In this document: piece by piece, positions 1-8,085 of the stretch
Layout: each line of letters opens with the position of its first letter
Numbering within the stretch: position 1 is the first letter of the stretch
Source of the DNA: Streptomyces triticirhizae
GTDB taxonomy: Bacteria; Actinomycetota; Actinomycetes; Streptomycetales; Streptomycetaceae
Length of the DNA stretch: 37,425 nucleotides
Reading direction: 5' to 3'
NCBI RefSeq assembly: GCF_003696235.1
Contig: NZ_RFFJ01000041.1
Span: 1-37,425, forward strand
Position numbers and translations under genes: made by a program
The notes under the pieces: generated by a model
What the model was told of the DNA's origin: nothing
Seen by the model: the letters and a program-made list of their open reading frames with translations, nothing else
Databases searched by the model: none

Positions 1-2
1 GG

Positions 3-1268
3 CGGGTTCGGCGCGGGCGGCGGTGGGCGGTGGCCGGCACGGCGCTGGTCGCGGTCGGCGCGGCGGGCGCCGCGCTGTGGCTCAACGGACCGGCGGACGA
101 CGTCGATCCCACCGACCGGCCGACCGTCGCCGGCGACCCGGCGCCCGGCGACGACCCGGCGCCGCCCGAGCCCACCGCGCTTGAGCCCTGGGAGGTGGAC
201 CTGAGGGACTGGGGCATCCAGGACGCGGCGACGGAGGGCTTCGGCTGCGAACCCGCGCCCGAGCGGGGCGTGTTGTGCTCGGCCGCCGGCCAGTTCGCGC
301 TGCTGCTGAACGCGGACGGCAGCGAGCGGTGGCGGTTCAACGGGCCGCGCACCGGGATGGTCGGCCCCAACGCGACCGTGGTCGGGGAGAACGTGCTGGC
401 CCAGTCGGACAGCGGCCTCGCCGCGCTCGACCCGGCCAGCGGCGAGGTGCGGTGGGAGATCGACGCCCCCGAGCTGGGCGAGACGCTGGTGGTCGGCGAC
501 GAGGCGCTCGCGTTCCGCAACGGCGACAGCACGGTGCGCTTCTACGCCAACGACGCGCCCGATCCGCTGGGCAGTTGGGAGGCGCCGGGGCGCTACCTCA
601 CCGACCTGCTGGGCCACGGCGACCGCTTTCTCGCCGTGAGCAGGGAGGACGACTCCGGGCATGACCCACGGATGGAGCTGCTGTCGGCGGAGGGGCGGCC
701 GGTGTGGTCGACGCCGGCGACACCGCCGCCCGAGGTGCCGAGCCTGCTGCGCGGCGTGGGCATGGACGAGCGGGCCGCGTACTTCGAGGAGTGGGACGTC
801 GACCTGCCGGTGGCCAACGCCGTGTGGCGGCTCGACCTGGAGACCAGGGAGTGGGCCAGGACCGAGTTCCCCGAACCGACCGAGCCCAGGACCGTGCTCG
901 CCGGGGGCGTGCTCTACGCGTCCAGCACCGGCGGCACCCTCATCGCCATCGACCCGACGGCGGGCGAGGTGCTCTGGCACCGGGCGACCGGCGTGGAGAT
1001 CGCCTCCCAGCCGGCCCTCGCCGACGGGGTGCTCCATCTCTCCGACGGCGAGGGCGTGTTGCACCGGCTGTCGGCCGAGGACGGCGAGCCCCTGAGCGCG
1101 GGCGAGCCGCACCCGGGCACCCCGGGCGCGGGCAGCGACGCCTGGCCGCCACGGCCGGCGGTCGGCGAGGGCGTGGTCTACGTGCCGACGATGGGGAACA
1201 CGTTGTACGCCATGCCGCTGGGGAACACGTTGTACGCCATGCCGCTGGAGGCCGGGGCGGCGGAGTAG
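3..1268 (+). CDS. Membrane-anchored PQQ/beta-propeller repeat protein (5' partial)
   Basis: The frame is open to the left window edge, so the real start lies outside. The first residues visible are an Arg-rich stretch followed by a hydrophobic segment (about residues 10-32 of the visible part), which fits one membrane anchor with the rest outside the cell. After an Asp/Pro-rich linker come WD/PQQ-type blades with repeated motifs such as LDPASGEVRWEI and IDPTAGEVLWHR, typical of PQQ-like (BamB-like) beta-propellers. In actinomycetes this layout is common as the sensor half of Ser/Thr kinases or as free surface proteins; the missing N-terminus decides which. The last blade carries an exact 9-residue duplication (GNTLYAMPL twice). 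A GTG at position 30 is an internal codon and not a convincing start. Confidence 0.8.
   Translation, partial: RVRRGRRWAVAGTALVAVGAAGAALWLNGPADDVDPTDRPTVAGDPAPGDDPAPPEPTALEPWEVDLRDWGIQDAATEGFGCEPAPERGVLCSAAGQFALLLNADGSERWRFNGPRTGMVGPNATVVGENVLAQSDSGLAALDPASGEVRWEIDAPELGETLVVGDEALAFRNGDSTVRFYANDAPDPLGSWEAPGRYLTDLLGHGDRFLAVSREDDSGHDPRMELLSAEGRPVWSTPATPPPEVPSLLRGVGMDERAAYFEEWDVDLPVANAVWRLDLETREWARTEFPEPTEPRTVLAGGVLYASSTGGTLIAIDPTAGEVLWHRATGVEIASQPALADGVLHLSDGEGVLHRLSAEDGEPLSAGEPHPGTPGAGSDAWPPRPAVGEGVVYVPTMGNTLYAMPLGNTLYAMPLEAGAAE
1194..1247 (+). repeat. 27-bp perfect tandem duplication in the beta-propeller gene
   Basis: Positions 1194-1220 and 1221-1247 are identical 27-mers lying head to tail and in frame, so the protein gains one extra GNTLYAMPL unit near its C-terminus. 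Perfect identity suggests a recent slippage event. Confidence 0.95.
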
Positions 1269-1334
1269 CGGCGCGGGGCCGGCGCGCGGCTGCGCCGGGC
1301 CGCGCGGGGCGGGCCCGGTGGGCACAATGGCGCC

Positions 1335-1946
1335 ATGGCCACCCTGGACGAGACCGAGCTGACCGAGCGGTACGCGGCCCTCCCCGACGGCGGCGGCCGG
1401 GAGGTCGGCGCCCCGCTGCTGGCCCGCTGGCGCGAGCCGCACCGCAGGTACCACAACGAGGACCATCTGCGGTTTCTGCTGGCCAGGCTGGACGAGCTGG
1501 CGGGCTCGGCCGCCGACCCGGTGGCCGTGGAGCTGGCCGGCTGGTTCCACGACGCGGTGTACGACCCGCGCGGCGCGGACAACGAGGAGCGCAGCGCCGA
1601 GCTGGCCGAGGCCGCGCTGCCGCACTCGGCGCGACGCGCCGAGGTGGCCCGGCTGGTCCGCCTGACGGCGGGCCACCGCCCCGCCCCCGGCGACACCAAC
1701 GGCGCGACCCTGTGCGACGCGGACCTGGCCGTGCTGGCCGGCTCGCCCGAGGAGTACGCGGCCTACGCGGCGGCGGTCCGCGTCGAGTACGGCCACCTGG
1801 CGGATTCCGAGTTCGCGGCGGGACGCGGCGAGGTGCTCCGCCAACTCCTCGCCAGGCCACGGCTGTTCCACACGGCCTACGGCGGCGAGCACTGGGAGCC
1901 GACGGCCCGCTTCAACCTCGCGGCGGAACTGGCGCTGCTGTCCTGA
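1335..1946 (+). CDS. HD-superfamily metal-dependent phosphohydrolase-like protein
   Basis: 203 residues. The sequence shows the conserved pattern of the predicted HD hydrolase family: RRYHNEDHL near residue 37, WFHDAVYDP near residue 72 (the HD pair), then a conserved DNEERSA segment and a later CDADLAVL Asp. These are likely metal ligands. The substrate is unknown; members of this family are usually annotated only as predicted metal-dependent phosphohydrolases. No good Shine-Dalgarno precedes the ATG. Instead CACAAT at 1323-1328 sits six bases before it, as a -10 box would in a leaderless transcript. The gene stands alone, with 66 bases to the upstream gene. Confidence 0.8.
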   Translation: MATLDETELTERYAALPDGGGREVGAPLLARWREPHRRYHNEDHLRFLLARLDELAGSAADPVAVELAGWFHDAVYDPRGADNEERSAELAEAALPHSARRAEVARLVRLTAGHRPAPGDTNGATLCDADLAVLAGSPEEYAAYAAAVRVEYGHLADSEFAAGRGEVLRQLLARPRLFHTAYGGEHWEPTARFNLAAELALLS

Positions 1947-2307
1947 CGGAACGGCGGAGGGCGACCCGGGGCCGGCTGGCGCTGGGCCGGGCGCCGGCGC
2001 GGGGTGAGGTGCCGGCGGGACGCGCGGCTCGAAGGTTCCGTCGGGGAACGGCCCCCCGACGAGAGACCGGCCGACACCGAGGGCCGCGAGGCCCGGCGCG
2101 AAGTCGGCCGGCATCGGAAGGCGAGGCCCGGGCACCAGCCAGGACCGCCGAGAGAGGCCCGACCGGGGCCCGACCGCGCCGGGCGGTGCCGGCTTCGCGC
2201 GCACCGACGCGCGCCCCCGCCGGGGCAACGCGCCCACGGCGCGAGCGCAGCCGCGCGCAGCGCGCGCACCGCGAAACCCCGCGCGGGCAGCGCGGCGCGG
2301 GCAGCGC
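1947..2307. other. Long GC-rich intergenic region without a convincing gene
   Basis: This lies between the stop of the HD protein and the stop of the regulator on the other strand. Frames open across it have Arg/Pro/Gly-rich composition and no family features. A 13-base direct repeat (GCGCGGGCAGCGC) occurs at 2281-2293 and 2295-2307, right at the regulator's 3' end. No clear terminator hairpin was seen. Confidence 0.6.
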
Positions 2308-3294
2308 TCAGTTCGGCGCGTGGAGGAGCGCCTCGCCCGCCGCCGTTCGCGCGTACAGGACCCGCCGGGCCACGCGGTGCGAGGTCACCAGGCCGGCCGC
2401 GCGCAGGGCGGTCAGGTGTTGGGAGACGCCACCCGCCGTCAGGCCCGTTCGTTCCGCCAGTTCACCGGTGCTGGCCGGCGTCGTCAGCTCGGCCAGCAGC
2501 AGCGCCCGCGACCTGCCGATGACCCCGGCCAGCGGGGCCGGCGGCCGGGGTCGGCCGCGTTCCCACAGGGTGGCGACGCCCCGCGCCGGATAGCGGAGCG
2601 TCGGCTGCCAGGGCGGCGTCACCTTGGAGAAGACCCGGTCGCCGCCGAACGCCGTGGGCGTCAGCAGCAGCCCACGCCCGCCCAGCCGCCGGATGCCGTC
2701 GGTGCGCGGATGGGCGACGGTCAGCCGTTCGTCGCCCCAACGCACCGTCGGATCGAGGCCGTTGAAGAGCCGCTCCATCCCGCCCTCGGCCAGCGCCCTG
2801 GCGCGGTGCCTGAGGTCGTCGTCGAGCAGCGCCCGCACGCGCGGCCAGTACGGCGCGATCGCCAGCTCCCAGTACGCCTCGATCGCGTCCGCCAGCCGCG
2901 CGAGCCCCGAGGCCGGGTCCTCGCGCAGCGCCAGCAGCCCCGGCGGCCAGGGGCGCGGAAGCGCGGCCGTGCCCCGGCGCACCAGCTCGGGCGCCAGGGC
3001 GCGCAGCGCCGCCAGTTCGATGGCGAGGTCGGGAACGGGGCTGGGGCGCGGCTCGGACAGGAACCCGGGCAGCACCACCACCGGCGTCGGCACCAGTTCG
3101 GCGAGCGGCGCCCAGGCGGCGCGGGCGGCGGCGAGCCGGGGCGCCACCTGTTCCCGCCACGGCCGGTAGAGGACGTGCGCGGCGGGCTCCTTGACCAGCC
3201 GCACGCTGATCACGGCCTCGAACAGCGGCGAGTAGGTCAGCCGGACCCGCGTCAGGTCCCGGGCCGTGAGGCGCACGGTGAGCACGGAGCCCAT
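2308..3294 (-). CDS. ArsR-type winged-helix regulator with N-terminal DUF5937-like domain
   Basis: 328 residues. The C-terminal ~70 residues form a winged helix-turn-helix (TGELAERTGLTAGGVSQHL as recognition region, followed by AAGLVTSHRVARRVLYARTA as the wing), typical of ArsR/SmtB repressors. The long N-terminal part matches the actinobacterial DUF5937 type, where a large domain of unknown ligand precedes the DNA-binding domain; no metal-binding Cys cluster is visible. The gene is divergent from an MFS exporter with only 63 bases between the two starts, so it probably controls that exporter and itself. The ATG at 3294 has no clear ribosome binding site and may be near-leaderless. Confidence 0.85.
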   Translation of the reverse strand: MGSVLTVRLTARDLTRVRLTYSPLFEAVISVRLVKEPAAHVLYRPWREQVAPRLAAARAAWAPLAELVPTPVVVLPGFLSEPRPSPVPDLAIELAALRALAPELVRRGTAALPRPWPPGLLALREDPASGLARLADAIEAYWELAIAPYWPRVRALLDDDLRHRARALAEGGMERLFNGLDPTVRWGDERLTVAHPRTDGIRRLGGRGLLLTPTAFGGDRVFSKVTPPWQPTLRYPARGVATLWERGRPRPPAPLAGVIGRSRALLLAELTTPASTGELAERTGLTAGGVSQHLTALRAAGLVTSHRVARRVLYARTAAGEALLHAPN

Positions 3295-3357
3295 TGTCGG
3301 ATTCAGCCCCAGCTAAATCAATGCCGCCCGGGCCGGCCGCGCCCCAGGCTCGTCGCC
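3295..3357. promoter_or_regulatory. Divergent promoter region between regulator and MFS exporter
   Basis: 63 bases between the divergent starts hold both promoters and presumably the regulator's operator. The stretch around 3300-3322 is AT-richer than its surroundings. I could not assign a clear palindrome. Confidence 0.5.
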
Positions 3358-4680
3358 ATGAACCCGAAGCCCTCCCCGCCCCGTTCCCCCCACCCGCACG
3401 CGTCCCCCGCCCCGTCCCCGTTCCGTTCGGCCGGCTTCCGTTTCCTCTTCGCGGCCTCGGCCGTCAGTCGCGGCGGGGTGGCCGTCGGGAACCTGGCGCT
3501 GCCGCTGGTCGCGATCGTCGCCCTGGACGCCTCGGTGGGCGAGGTCGGGCTGTTGGCGACGTTGACCACGGCCGCGTTCCTGCTGGTCGGGCCGTTCGGC
3601 GGGGTGTGGGTGGACCGGCTGCGCAAGCGGCCGGTGATGATCGCGGCCGACCTCGCGCGGGCGCTGCTGCTGGGCTGGGTGCCGCTCGCCTGGTGGGCGG
3701 GGTGGCTGACCCTCGAACAGCTCTATGGCGTGGCCCTGTTGGCCGGTGTCGGAACGGTCTTCTTCGACGTGGCCGCGCTGAGCCTGCTGCCGCTGGTCGT
3801 CGGCCGGGAACGGCTGCTGGCCGCCAACTCCGCGCTGCACGGCTTCGACGCCGGCGTCGCCGTGGCCGGCCCGGCGGCGGCCGGCGGGCTGGTCGCGCTG
3901 GTGACCGCGCCGTTCGCGGTGGCGGCCAACGCGGTGGGCTGTCTCGCGTCGGCCTGTCTGCTGGCCGGCGTCCGGGTCGAGGAGCCGGCGCCGGAACGGG
4001 CCGGGCGCGGGCGGGTGTGGGCCGAGGTGGCGGAGGGCGCGCGGTTCGTGGCGGGGCACCCGGTGCTGCGGCCGGTCCTGGTGCAGGGCGGCCTGGCCAA
4101 CCTGGGGATCAGGATGGTGACGGTGGTGCTGCCGGTGGTGCTGGTCGCGGAGTTGGGGCTGTCGGCCGGGATGGTGGGGCTGTTCCTGGCGGGCGGCGGC
4201 GTCGGGGTGCTGCTGGGGGCCACGTTCGCCCGGCGGCTCGCGCAGCGGATGGGCGCCGGGCGCACGCTGTGGTTGCTCGGGCTGGCGATCGCGCCGTTCG
4301 GGCTGGTGCTGCCGCTGGTGCGGGACGGCGCGCTGCTGTGGCTGGCGGCGGGGGCGTGGGCGGTGGTGACGTTCAAGACCGGGGTGGACAACGTGCTGCT
4401 GGTCAGCTTCCGCCAACGGGTCACGCCCGACCGGCTGTTGGGCCGGATGAACGCGTCGTTCCGCACGGTCCTCACGGGCGCGCTGGCCGTCGGCTCGGCC
4501 CTGACCGGCCTGCTCGGCGAACTGGCCGGCCCCCGCGCGCCCCTCTGGGCGGGCGCCCTCGCCCTGGCCCTGGTCTGGGTCCCCATCGCCGCCTCCCCCC
4601 TGCGCCGCCTGCGCGACCTTCCCGACGCGGCGCCGCCCGACACGGAGCCGCCCAACGCGACGCCGCCCGACACGGCGTGA
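3358..4680 (+). CDS. MFS efflux transporter (EntS-like, MFS_3 type)
   Basis: 440 residues with about 12 hydrophobic segments. After a Pro/Ser-rich head the first helix begins near residue 25. The loop between helices 2 and 3 carries the MFS motif GPFGGVWVDRLRKRPVM. Overall pattern, including the late motif LLGRMNASFRTVLTGALAVGSALTG, matches the MFS_3 exporter group related to the enterobactin exporter EntS and macrolide efflux proteins. The substrate cannot be read from sequence. The ATG at 3358 was chosen because it directly follows the divergent promoter region; the frame is open far upstream but only as a shadow of the regulator. The tail is a Pro/Asp/Thr-rich repeat (PPDTEPPNATPPDTA). It probably belongs to the regulon of the divergent ArsR-type protein. 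Confidence 0.88.
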   Translation: MNPKPSPPRSPHPHASPAPSPFRSAGFRFLFAASAVSRGGVAVGNLALPLVAIVALDASVGEVGLLATLTTAAFLLVGPFGGVWVDRLRKRPVMIAADLARALLLGWVPLAWWAGWLTLEQLYGVALLAGVGTVFFDVAALSLLPLVVGRERLLAANSALHGFDAGVAVAGPAAAGGLVALVTAPFAVAANAVGCLASACLLAGVRVEEPAPERAGRGRVWAEVAEGARFVAGHPVLRPVLVQGGLANLGIRMVTVVLPVVLVAELGLSAGMVGLFLAGGGVGVLLGATFARRLAQRMGAGRTLWLLGLAIAPFGLVLPLVRDGALLWLAAGAWAVVTFKTGVDNVLLVSFRQRVTPDRLLGRMNASFRTVLTGALAVGSALTGLLGELAGPRAPLWAGALALALVWVPIAASPLRRLRDLPDAAPPDTEPPNATPPDTA

Positions 4681-4714
4681 GGAGGCCGAGGCCCGCTGGC
4701 GGGCGACCGTTCCC

Positions 4715-6088
4715 TCAGCCGTGCCCCAACTCCCCACCTCCCAGCCGCGCCCGGTCCGCCGGAGCCTTCCCACCCACGGGCGGCAGGCCCCCCGGCGGCA
4801 GGCCCCCCGGCGGCAGGCCGCCCGGCGACGAGCCCTCACGCGGCAGGCCGCCGCCCGACCGGGCCGCCGGGCGGGTCGCCCGGCGGGTCCCGTTCCGGCC
4901 GGCAAGGCCATCGCGGGGCTGGAGCCACGCCCCGCCGAGCGCCGCGAGCAGCAGCAGCGCGCCGAGCCACGCGGTCCAGACATAGCCGAGGCCGGCGTCG
5001 ATCACCAGGCCGCCGGCCCAGGGGCCGACGGTGTTCCCGGTGTTGAACGCGGCGGTGGTCGTCGCGCCGGCCAGCGTGGGCGCGGCGGTGGCGACGTTGA
5101 AGATGCGGGCGTTCAGCCCCGGGCCGCAGAGGAAGGCCGCCAGGCCGAGGAACCCGGCGAGGGTCACCGCGGCGACCGGCTGGTGGGCCAGCAGCGCGAT
5201 CAGCGCCAGCACCACCGTGGCGGTGGCGAGGCCGACGTAGAGCGTGCCGAAGAGGTGCGCGTCGGCGAGTCGGCCACCGACCAGCGTCCCGATCAGCGCC
5301 CCGCAGCCGTAGAGCACGAGCACCACCGGCACCCAGCCCTCGCCGAGACCCGTGACGTCGGTGAGCAGCGGCGCGAGGTAGGAGAAGAAGCAGAACGTGC
5401 CGGCGGCGAAGAGCGCCGTCGTGGCGACGGCCAGCCACACCGCGCGGTCCCGGTAGATCACCAGCTCCGAGCGGAGCGGCACGCGTTCGTCGCCCCTGGG
5501 CGGCTCGACGCGGGGCACGAAGAGCAGCACGCCGACCAGGCCCAGCGCCGTCATCAGGGCCACCGCCCAGAACGCGGCGCGCCAGCCGAGGTGTTGGCCG
5601 AGCAGGGCCCCGCCGGGGACGCCGGCGATGTTGGCGATGCTCAGCCCGCCCAGCAGCACGGCCAGCGCGCGGGCCCGGGCGCCCGCCGGCACCAGCGAGA
5701 CGGCGACGGCGGCGCCAACGGCCCAGAACCCGGCGCAGGCCAGCGCGCTGACCACGCGGGAGGCGAAGAGCAGGCCGTAGCCGGGCGCCAGCGCGCCCAC
5801 CAGGTGGCTGGCTCCGAAGACGGCGAGCAGCACGACGAGGGTGCTGCGGCGCGGCAGGCGTTGGGTGGCGGCGGCGAGGACCGGGGCGCCGACCACCATG
5901 CCGATGGCGAAGGCGGATATCAGCAGGCCCGCCGTCGGTATGGAGACGTCGAGGTCGTCGGCGACCTCCGGCAGCAGCCCGGAGAGCATGAACTCGCTGG
6001 TGCCGAGGGCGAAGACGGCGCCGCCGATGACCAGCACGGCGGTGGGCAGGCGGAAACGGGCTTCGGACCCGGCGCTCGTTGAGGACAC
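4715..6088 (-). CDS. MFS drug-efflux transporter (Cmx/AraJ-like DHA1 family)
   Basis: 457 residues and 12 membrane segments. The first helix reads LVIGGAVFALGTSEFMLSG, and PVLAAATQRLPRRS is the loop 2-3 motif; both are typical of the Cmx/CmrA/AraJ branch of DHA1 exporters (chloramphenicol-type efflux). I prefer the GTG start at 6088 because GGAGG lies five bases upstream; starts further out give a Gly-rich head without family character. The C-terminal ~45 residues are an unusual Gly/Leu/Pro repeat tail (GGLPP units) encoded by three 15-base repeats. The gene converges with the preceding MFS gene, with 34 bases between stops. Whether it confers drug resistance is inference. Confidence 0.87.
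   Translation of the reverse strand: MSSTSAGSEARFRLPTAVLVIGGAVFALGTSEFMLSGLLPEVADDLDVSIPTAGLLISAFAIGMVVGAPVLAAATQRLPRRSTLVVLLAVFGASHLVGALAPGYGLLFASRVVSALACAGFWAVGAAVAVSLVPAGARARALAVLLGGLSIANIAGVPGGALLGQHLGWRAAFWAVALMTALGLVGVLLFVPRVEPPRGDERVPLRSELVIYRDRAVWLAVATTALFAAGTFCFFSYLAPLLTDVTGLGEGWVPVVLVLYGCGALIGTLVGGRLADAHLFGTLYVGLATATVVLALIALLAHQPVAAVTLAGFLGLAAFLCGPGLNARIFNVATAAPTLAGATTTAAFNTGNTVGPWAGGLVIDAGLGYVWTAWLGALLLLAALGGAWLQPRDGLAGRNGTRRATRPAARSGGGLPREGSSPGGLPPGGLPPGGLPPVGGKAPADRARLGGGELGHG
4781..4825. repeat. Three 15-bp tandem repeats in the exporter's 3' end
   Basis: Units 4781-4795 and 4796-4810 are identical; 4811-4825 differs by one base. On the minus strand they encode the repeated Gly-Gly-Leu-Pro-Pro tail of the MFS protein. 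Confidence 0.9.
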
Positions 6089-6185
6089 GCTCCCCTCCAA
6101 CGCGCACCTCACGCCCGCGCATTCCTGGGGCCCCGCGCCCCCGACGACTCCTTCACCTCCGCGCCCGCCGGCCCCGCGCGGCCCC

Positions 6186-6470
6186 TCAGACACCCCTCAC
6201 GCGCCGGCCCCGCGCGCCCTTCCGGCGGCGCAGCCCCGCCTCGTGGAGGAGGCGGACCAGGTGGCGGCTGTCGACCTCGACCGCGCCGAGGGCCACCGCC
6301 TCGGCGTACCGTTCCGCCGGCAGGTCGTAGTGGTCACGGTCGAAGGCGCGGCGCGGGCTGCCCAGCCGGGCGGCGAACGCGTGCAGTTCCGCGAAGGATT
6401 CGTCGCTGACCAGGTGCGACCACATCCGACCGTGTCCCGGCCAGTTCGGCGGGTCGATGAAGATCGTCAT
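6186..6470 (-). CDS. DUF4031 domain protein
   Basis: 94 residues, essentially one DUF4031 domain. It opens with MTIFIDPPNWPGHGRMWSHL and continues with SDESFAELHAFAARLG and FDRDHYDLPAERY, the conserved signature of this small family of unknown function. The C-terminus is Arg-rich. It starts 19 bases downstream of the 127-residue gene on the same strand, so the two are probably cotranscribed. Confidence 0.85.
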   Translation of the reverse strand: MTIFIDPPNWPGHGRMWSHLVSDESFAELHAFAARLGSPRRAFDRDHYDLPAERYAEAVALGAVEVDSRHLVRLLHEAGLRRRKGARGRRVRGV

Positions 6471-6489
6471 CGGCCGGCCCCCGCAGCGG

Positions 6490-6864
6490 TCACCGGCGGG
6501 CCTCGGCCAGTCGGCCGACCGGGGCCACCGCCACGCCGGTGACCGGGCAGACCCAGTGCGGGTCCTCGCCCAGCTCCGGCTCCACGTCCAACGCGTGCGG
6601 CTCGCGGTCCTCGACCCCGGCGCAGACGGGACACAGCGGCCAGCGGCCCCTGGTCTCCAACAGCGCGTCCTGGATGTCCTGGGCCAGCAGCCCGGGCACG
6701 AACACCGCGCCGGCGGGCCACTGTTCGGACCACCAACGACGGTGCGACACTGCCTGCTCCAGCAGCGAGACCTCCTCGGGGCCGGCCGCCCCGTCAGCCG
6801 TCAGGTCGGCCAACACGGCCGCGCGGCCCCGGTGGATGGCCTCTTCCGTGGCTGGCTGTTCCAT
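6490..6864 (-). CDS. Hypothetical protein with CxxC motif
   Basis: About 124 residues from the ATG at 6864 (an in-frame ATG also lies at 6873). I do not recognise a named family. Visible features are an acidic, helical N-terminal half (ATEEAIHRGRAAVLADL), an RRWWSEQWPAG segment, then LCPVCAG and, 27 residues on, HWVCPVTG, which could form a small zinc- or metal-binding site. It sits upstream of the DUF4031 gene in a likely two-gene unit and is divergent from the RpiR-type regulator. Confidence 0.7.
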   Translation of the reverse strand: MEQPATEEAIHRGRAAVLADLTADGAAGPEEVSLLEQAVSHRRWWSEQWPAGAVFVPGLLAQDIQDALLETRGRWPLCPVCAGVEDREPHALDVEPELGEDPHWVCPVTGVAVAPVGRLAEARR

Positions 6865-6984
6865 GCTGACCATTGGACCAGAGATCGCCGGGTTTCCCCG
6901 AACGGTCGCCGGGTCTCCGGAACGATCGCCGGGTTCCCGAACGGGTGTCCCGGACGGTCGGGGCCCGCCGGACGCGAGGGGGGC

Positions 6985-7015
6985 TTGACGTCACCCTGCG
7001 TCGAAAATACGTTTC
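6985..7015 (+). promoter_or_regulatory. murR promoter with overlapping palindromic operator
   Basis: TTGACG at 6985-6990 and TACGTT at 7008-7013, 17 bases apart, form a good housekeeping promoter. The imperfect palindrome GAAAATACGTTTC (7003-7015) covers the -10 box, and GAAAATTTC (7038-7046) lies just inside the coding start. GAAA..TTTC half-sites are plausible RpiR-type operators, suggesting autorepression. The promoter call is direct; the regulator assignment is inference. Confidence 0.6.
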
Positions 7016-7031
7016 ACCTGTGAGGCTAGCG

Positions 7032-7976
7032 ATGAAGGAAAATTTCGCCCGACGGCCCGGCAGAGCCCGCGCCGTCGCCGTTGCGCCCAGACCCGCTCCT
7101 CCCGAGCCCGGCGCGCTGGCCGCGAAGGTCCGCACGATGGCGCCCTCCATGACCCGTTCCATGCAACGCGTCGCCGAGACCGTGGCCGGCGACCCCGCCG
7201 GCTGCGCCGCGCTCACCGTCACCGCGCTCGCCGAGCGCACCGGCACCAGCGAGGCCACCGTGGTGCGCACCGCCCGGCTGCTGGGCTACCCCGGCTACCG
7301 CGACCTGCGGCTCGCGCTCGCCGGGCTGGCCGCGCAGCAGGCGTCGGGCGCGGCGCCGGCCGTCACGGCCGACATATCGGTCGACGACCCGCTGAGCGAC
7401 GTCGTCGCCAAGCTCACCCAGGACGAGCGGCAGACCCTCAGCGACACGGCCGGCGCGCTGGACCTGGGCCAACTGGAGGCGTCCGTCGCCGCGTTGGCCG
7501 ACGCCCGGCGGATCGATGTCTACGGGATCGGCGCCTCGTCCCTGGTCGCCCAGGACCTCGCGCAGAAGCTGCTGCGGATCGGGCTGATCGCCCACGCCCA
7601 CACCGACCCGCACCTGGCCGTCACCAACGCGGTCCAGCTGCGCGGCGGGGACGTGGCGGTCGCCATCACCCACTCGGGACGCACCGTGGACGTGATCGAG
7701 CCACTCCAGGCGGCGTTCGACCACGGGGCCACCACGGTGGCGATCACCGGCCGGCCGGACGGCGAGGTCACCCAGTACGCCGACCATGTGCTGACCACCT
7801 CCACCGCCAGGGAGAGCGAGCTGCGGCCGGCCGCGATGTCCAGCAGGACCAGCCAACTGCTGGTCATCGACTGCCTGTTCATCGGCGTCGCGCAGCGCAC
7901 CTACGAGTCGGCCGCACCCGCCCTGCACGCCAGCTACGAGGCGCTCGCCCACCGCCACTCCCCGCGCGAACGCTGA
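7032..7976 (+). CDS. murR: MurR/RpiR-family transcriptional regulator
   Basis: 314 residues. The N-terminal helix-turn-helix (ALTVTALAERTGTSEATVVR, roughly residues 60-80) is of the RpiR type. The second half is a SIS phosphosugar-binding domain (IDVYGIGASSLVAQDLAQKL, VAITHSGRTVDVIE). This domain pair binds a phosphorylated sugar and modulates DNA binding. Its place directly before murQ points to MurNAc-6-phosphate or a related amino-sugar phosphate as effector. I chose the ATG at 7032 because GTGAGG precedes it and the promoter ends about ten bases earlier; an upstream extension would run through the promoter. The symbol follows the E. coli MurR analogy and is tentative. Confidence 0.85.
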   Translation: MKENFARRPGRARAVAVAPRPAPPEPGALAAKVRTMAPSMTRSMQRVAETVAGDPAGCAALTVTALAERTGTSEATVVRTARLLGYPGYRDLRLALAGLAAQQASGAAPAVTADISVDDPLSDVVAKLTQDERQTLSDTAGALDLGQLEASVAALADARRIDVYGIGASSLVAQDLAQKLLRIGLIAHAHTDPHLAVTNAVQLRGGDVAVAITHSGRTVDVIEPLQAAFDHGATTVAITGRPDGEVTQYADHVLTTSTARESELRPAAMSSRTSQLLVIDCLFIGVAQRTYESAAPALHASYEALAHRHSPRER

Positions 7977-8085
7977 GACCGCACGCCCCCGCGCCGGCCC
8001 ACCGGCGCGCGCCCCCACGAAGCAGCCCGCACCGGAGAAACGCCCGCACGCCCCCACGCCCCCTCGCACGGAGAGCCGCCCACGC

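Noticed and set aside
704..2593. Long open frame on the plus strand, 629 codons
   Set aside because: Arg/Gly/Ala-rich shadow of the beta-propeller and HD genes; no family features and no ribosome site.
6868..6886. Second DasR site before the murR region (ATTGGACCAGAGATC)
   Set aside because: About half of the consensus positions match, with poor symmetry.
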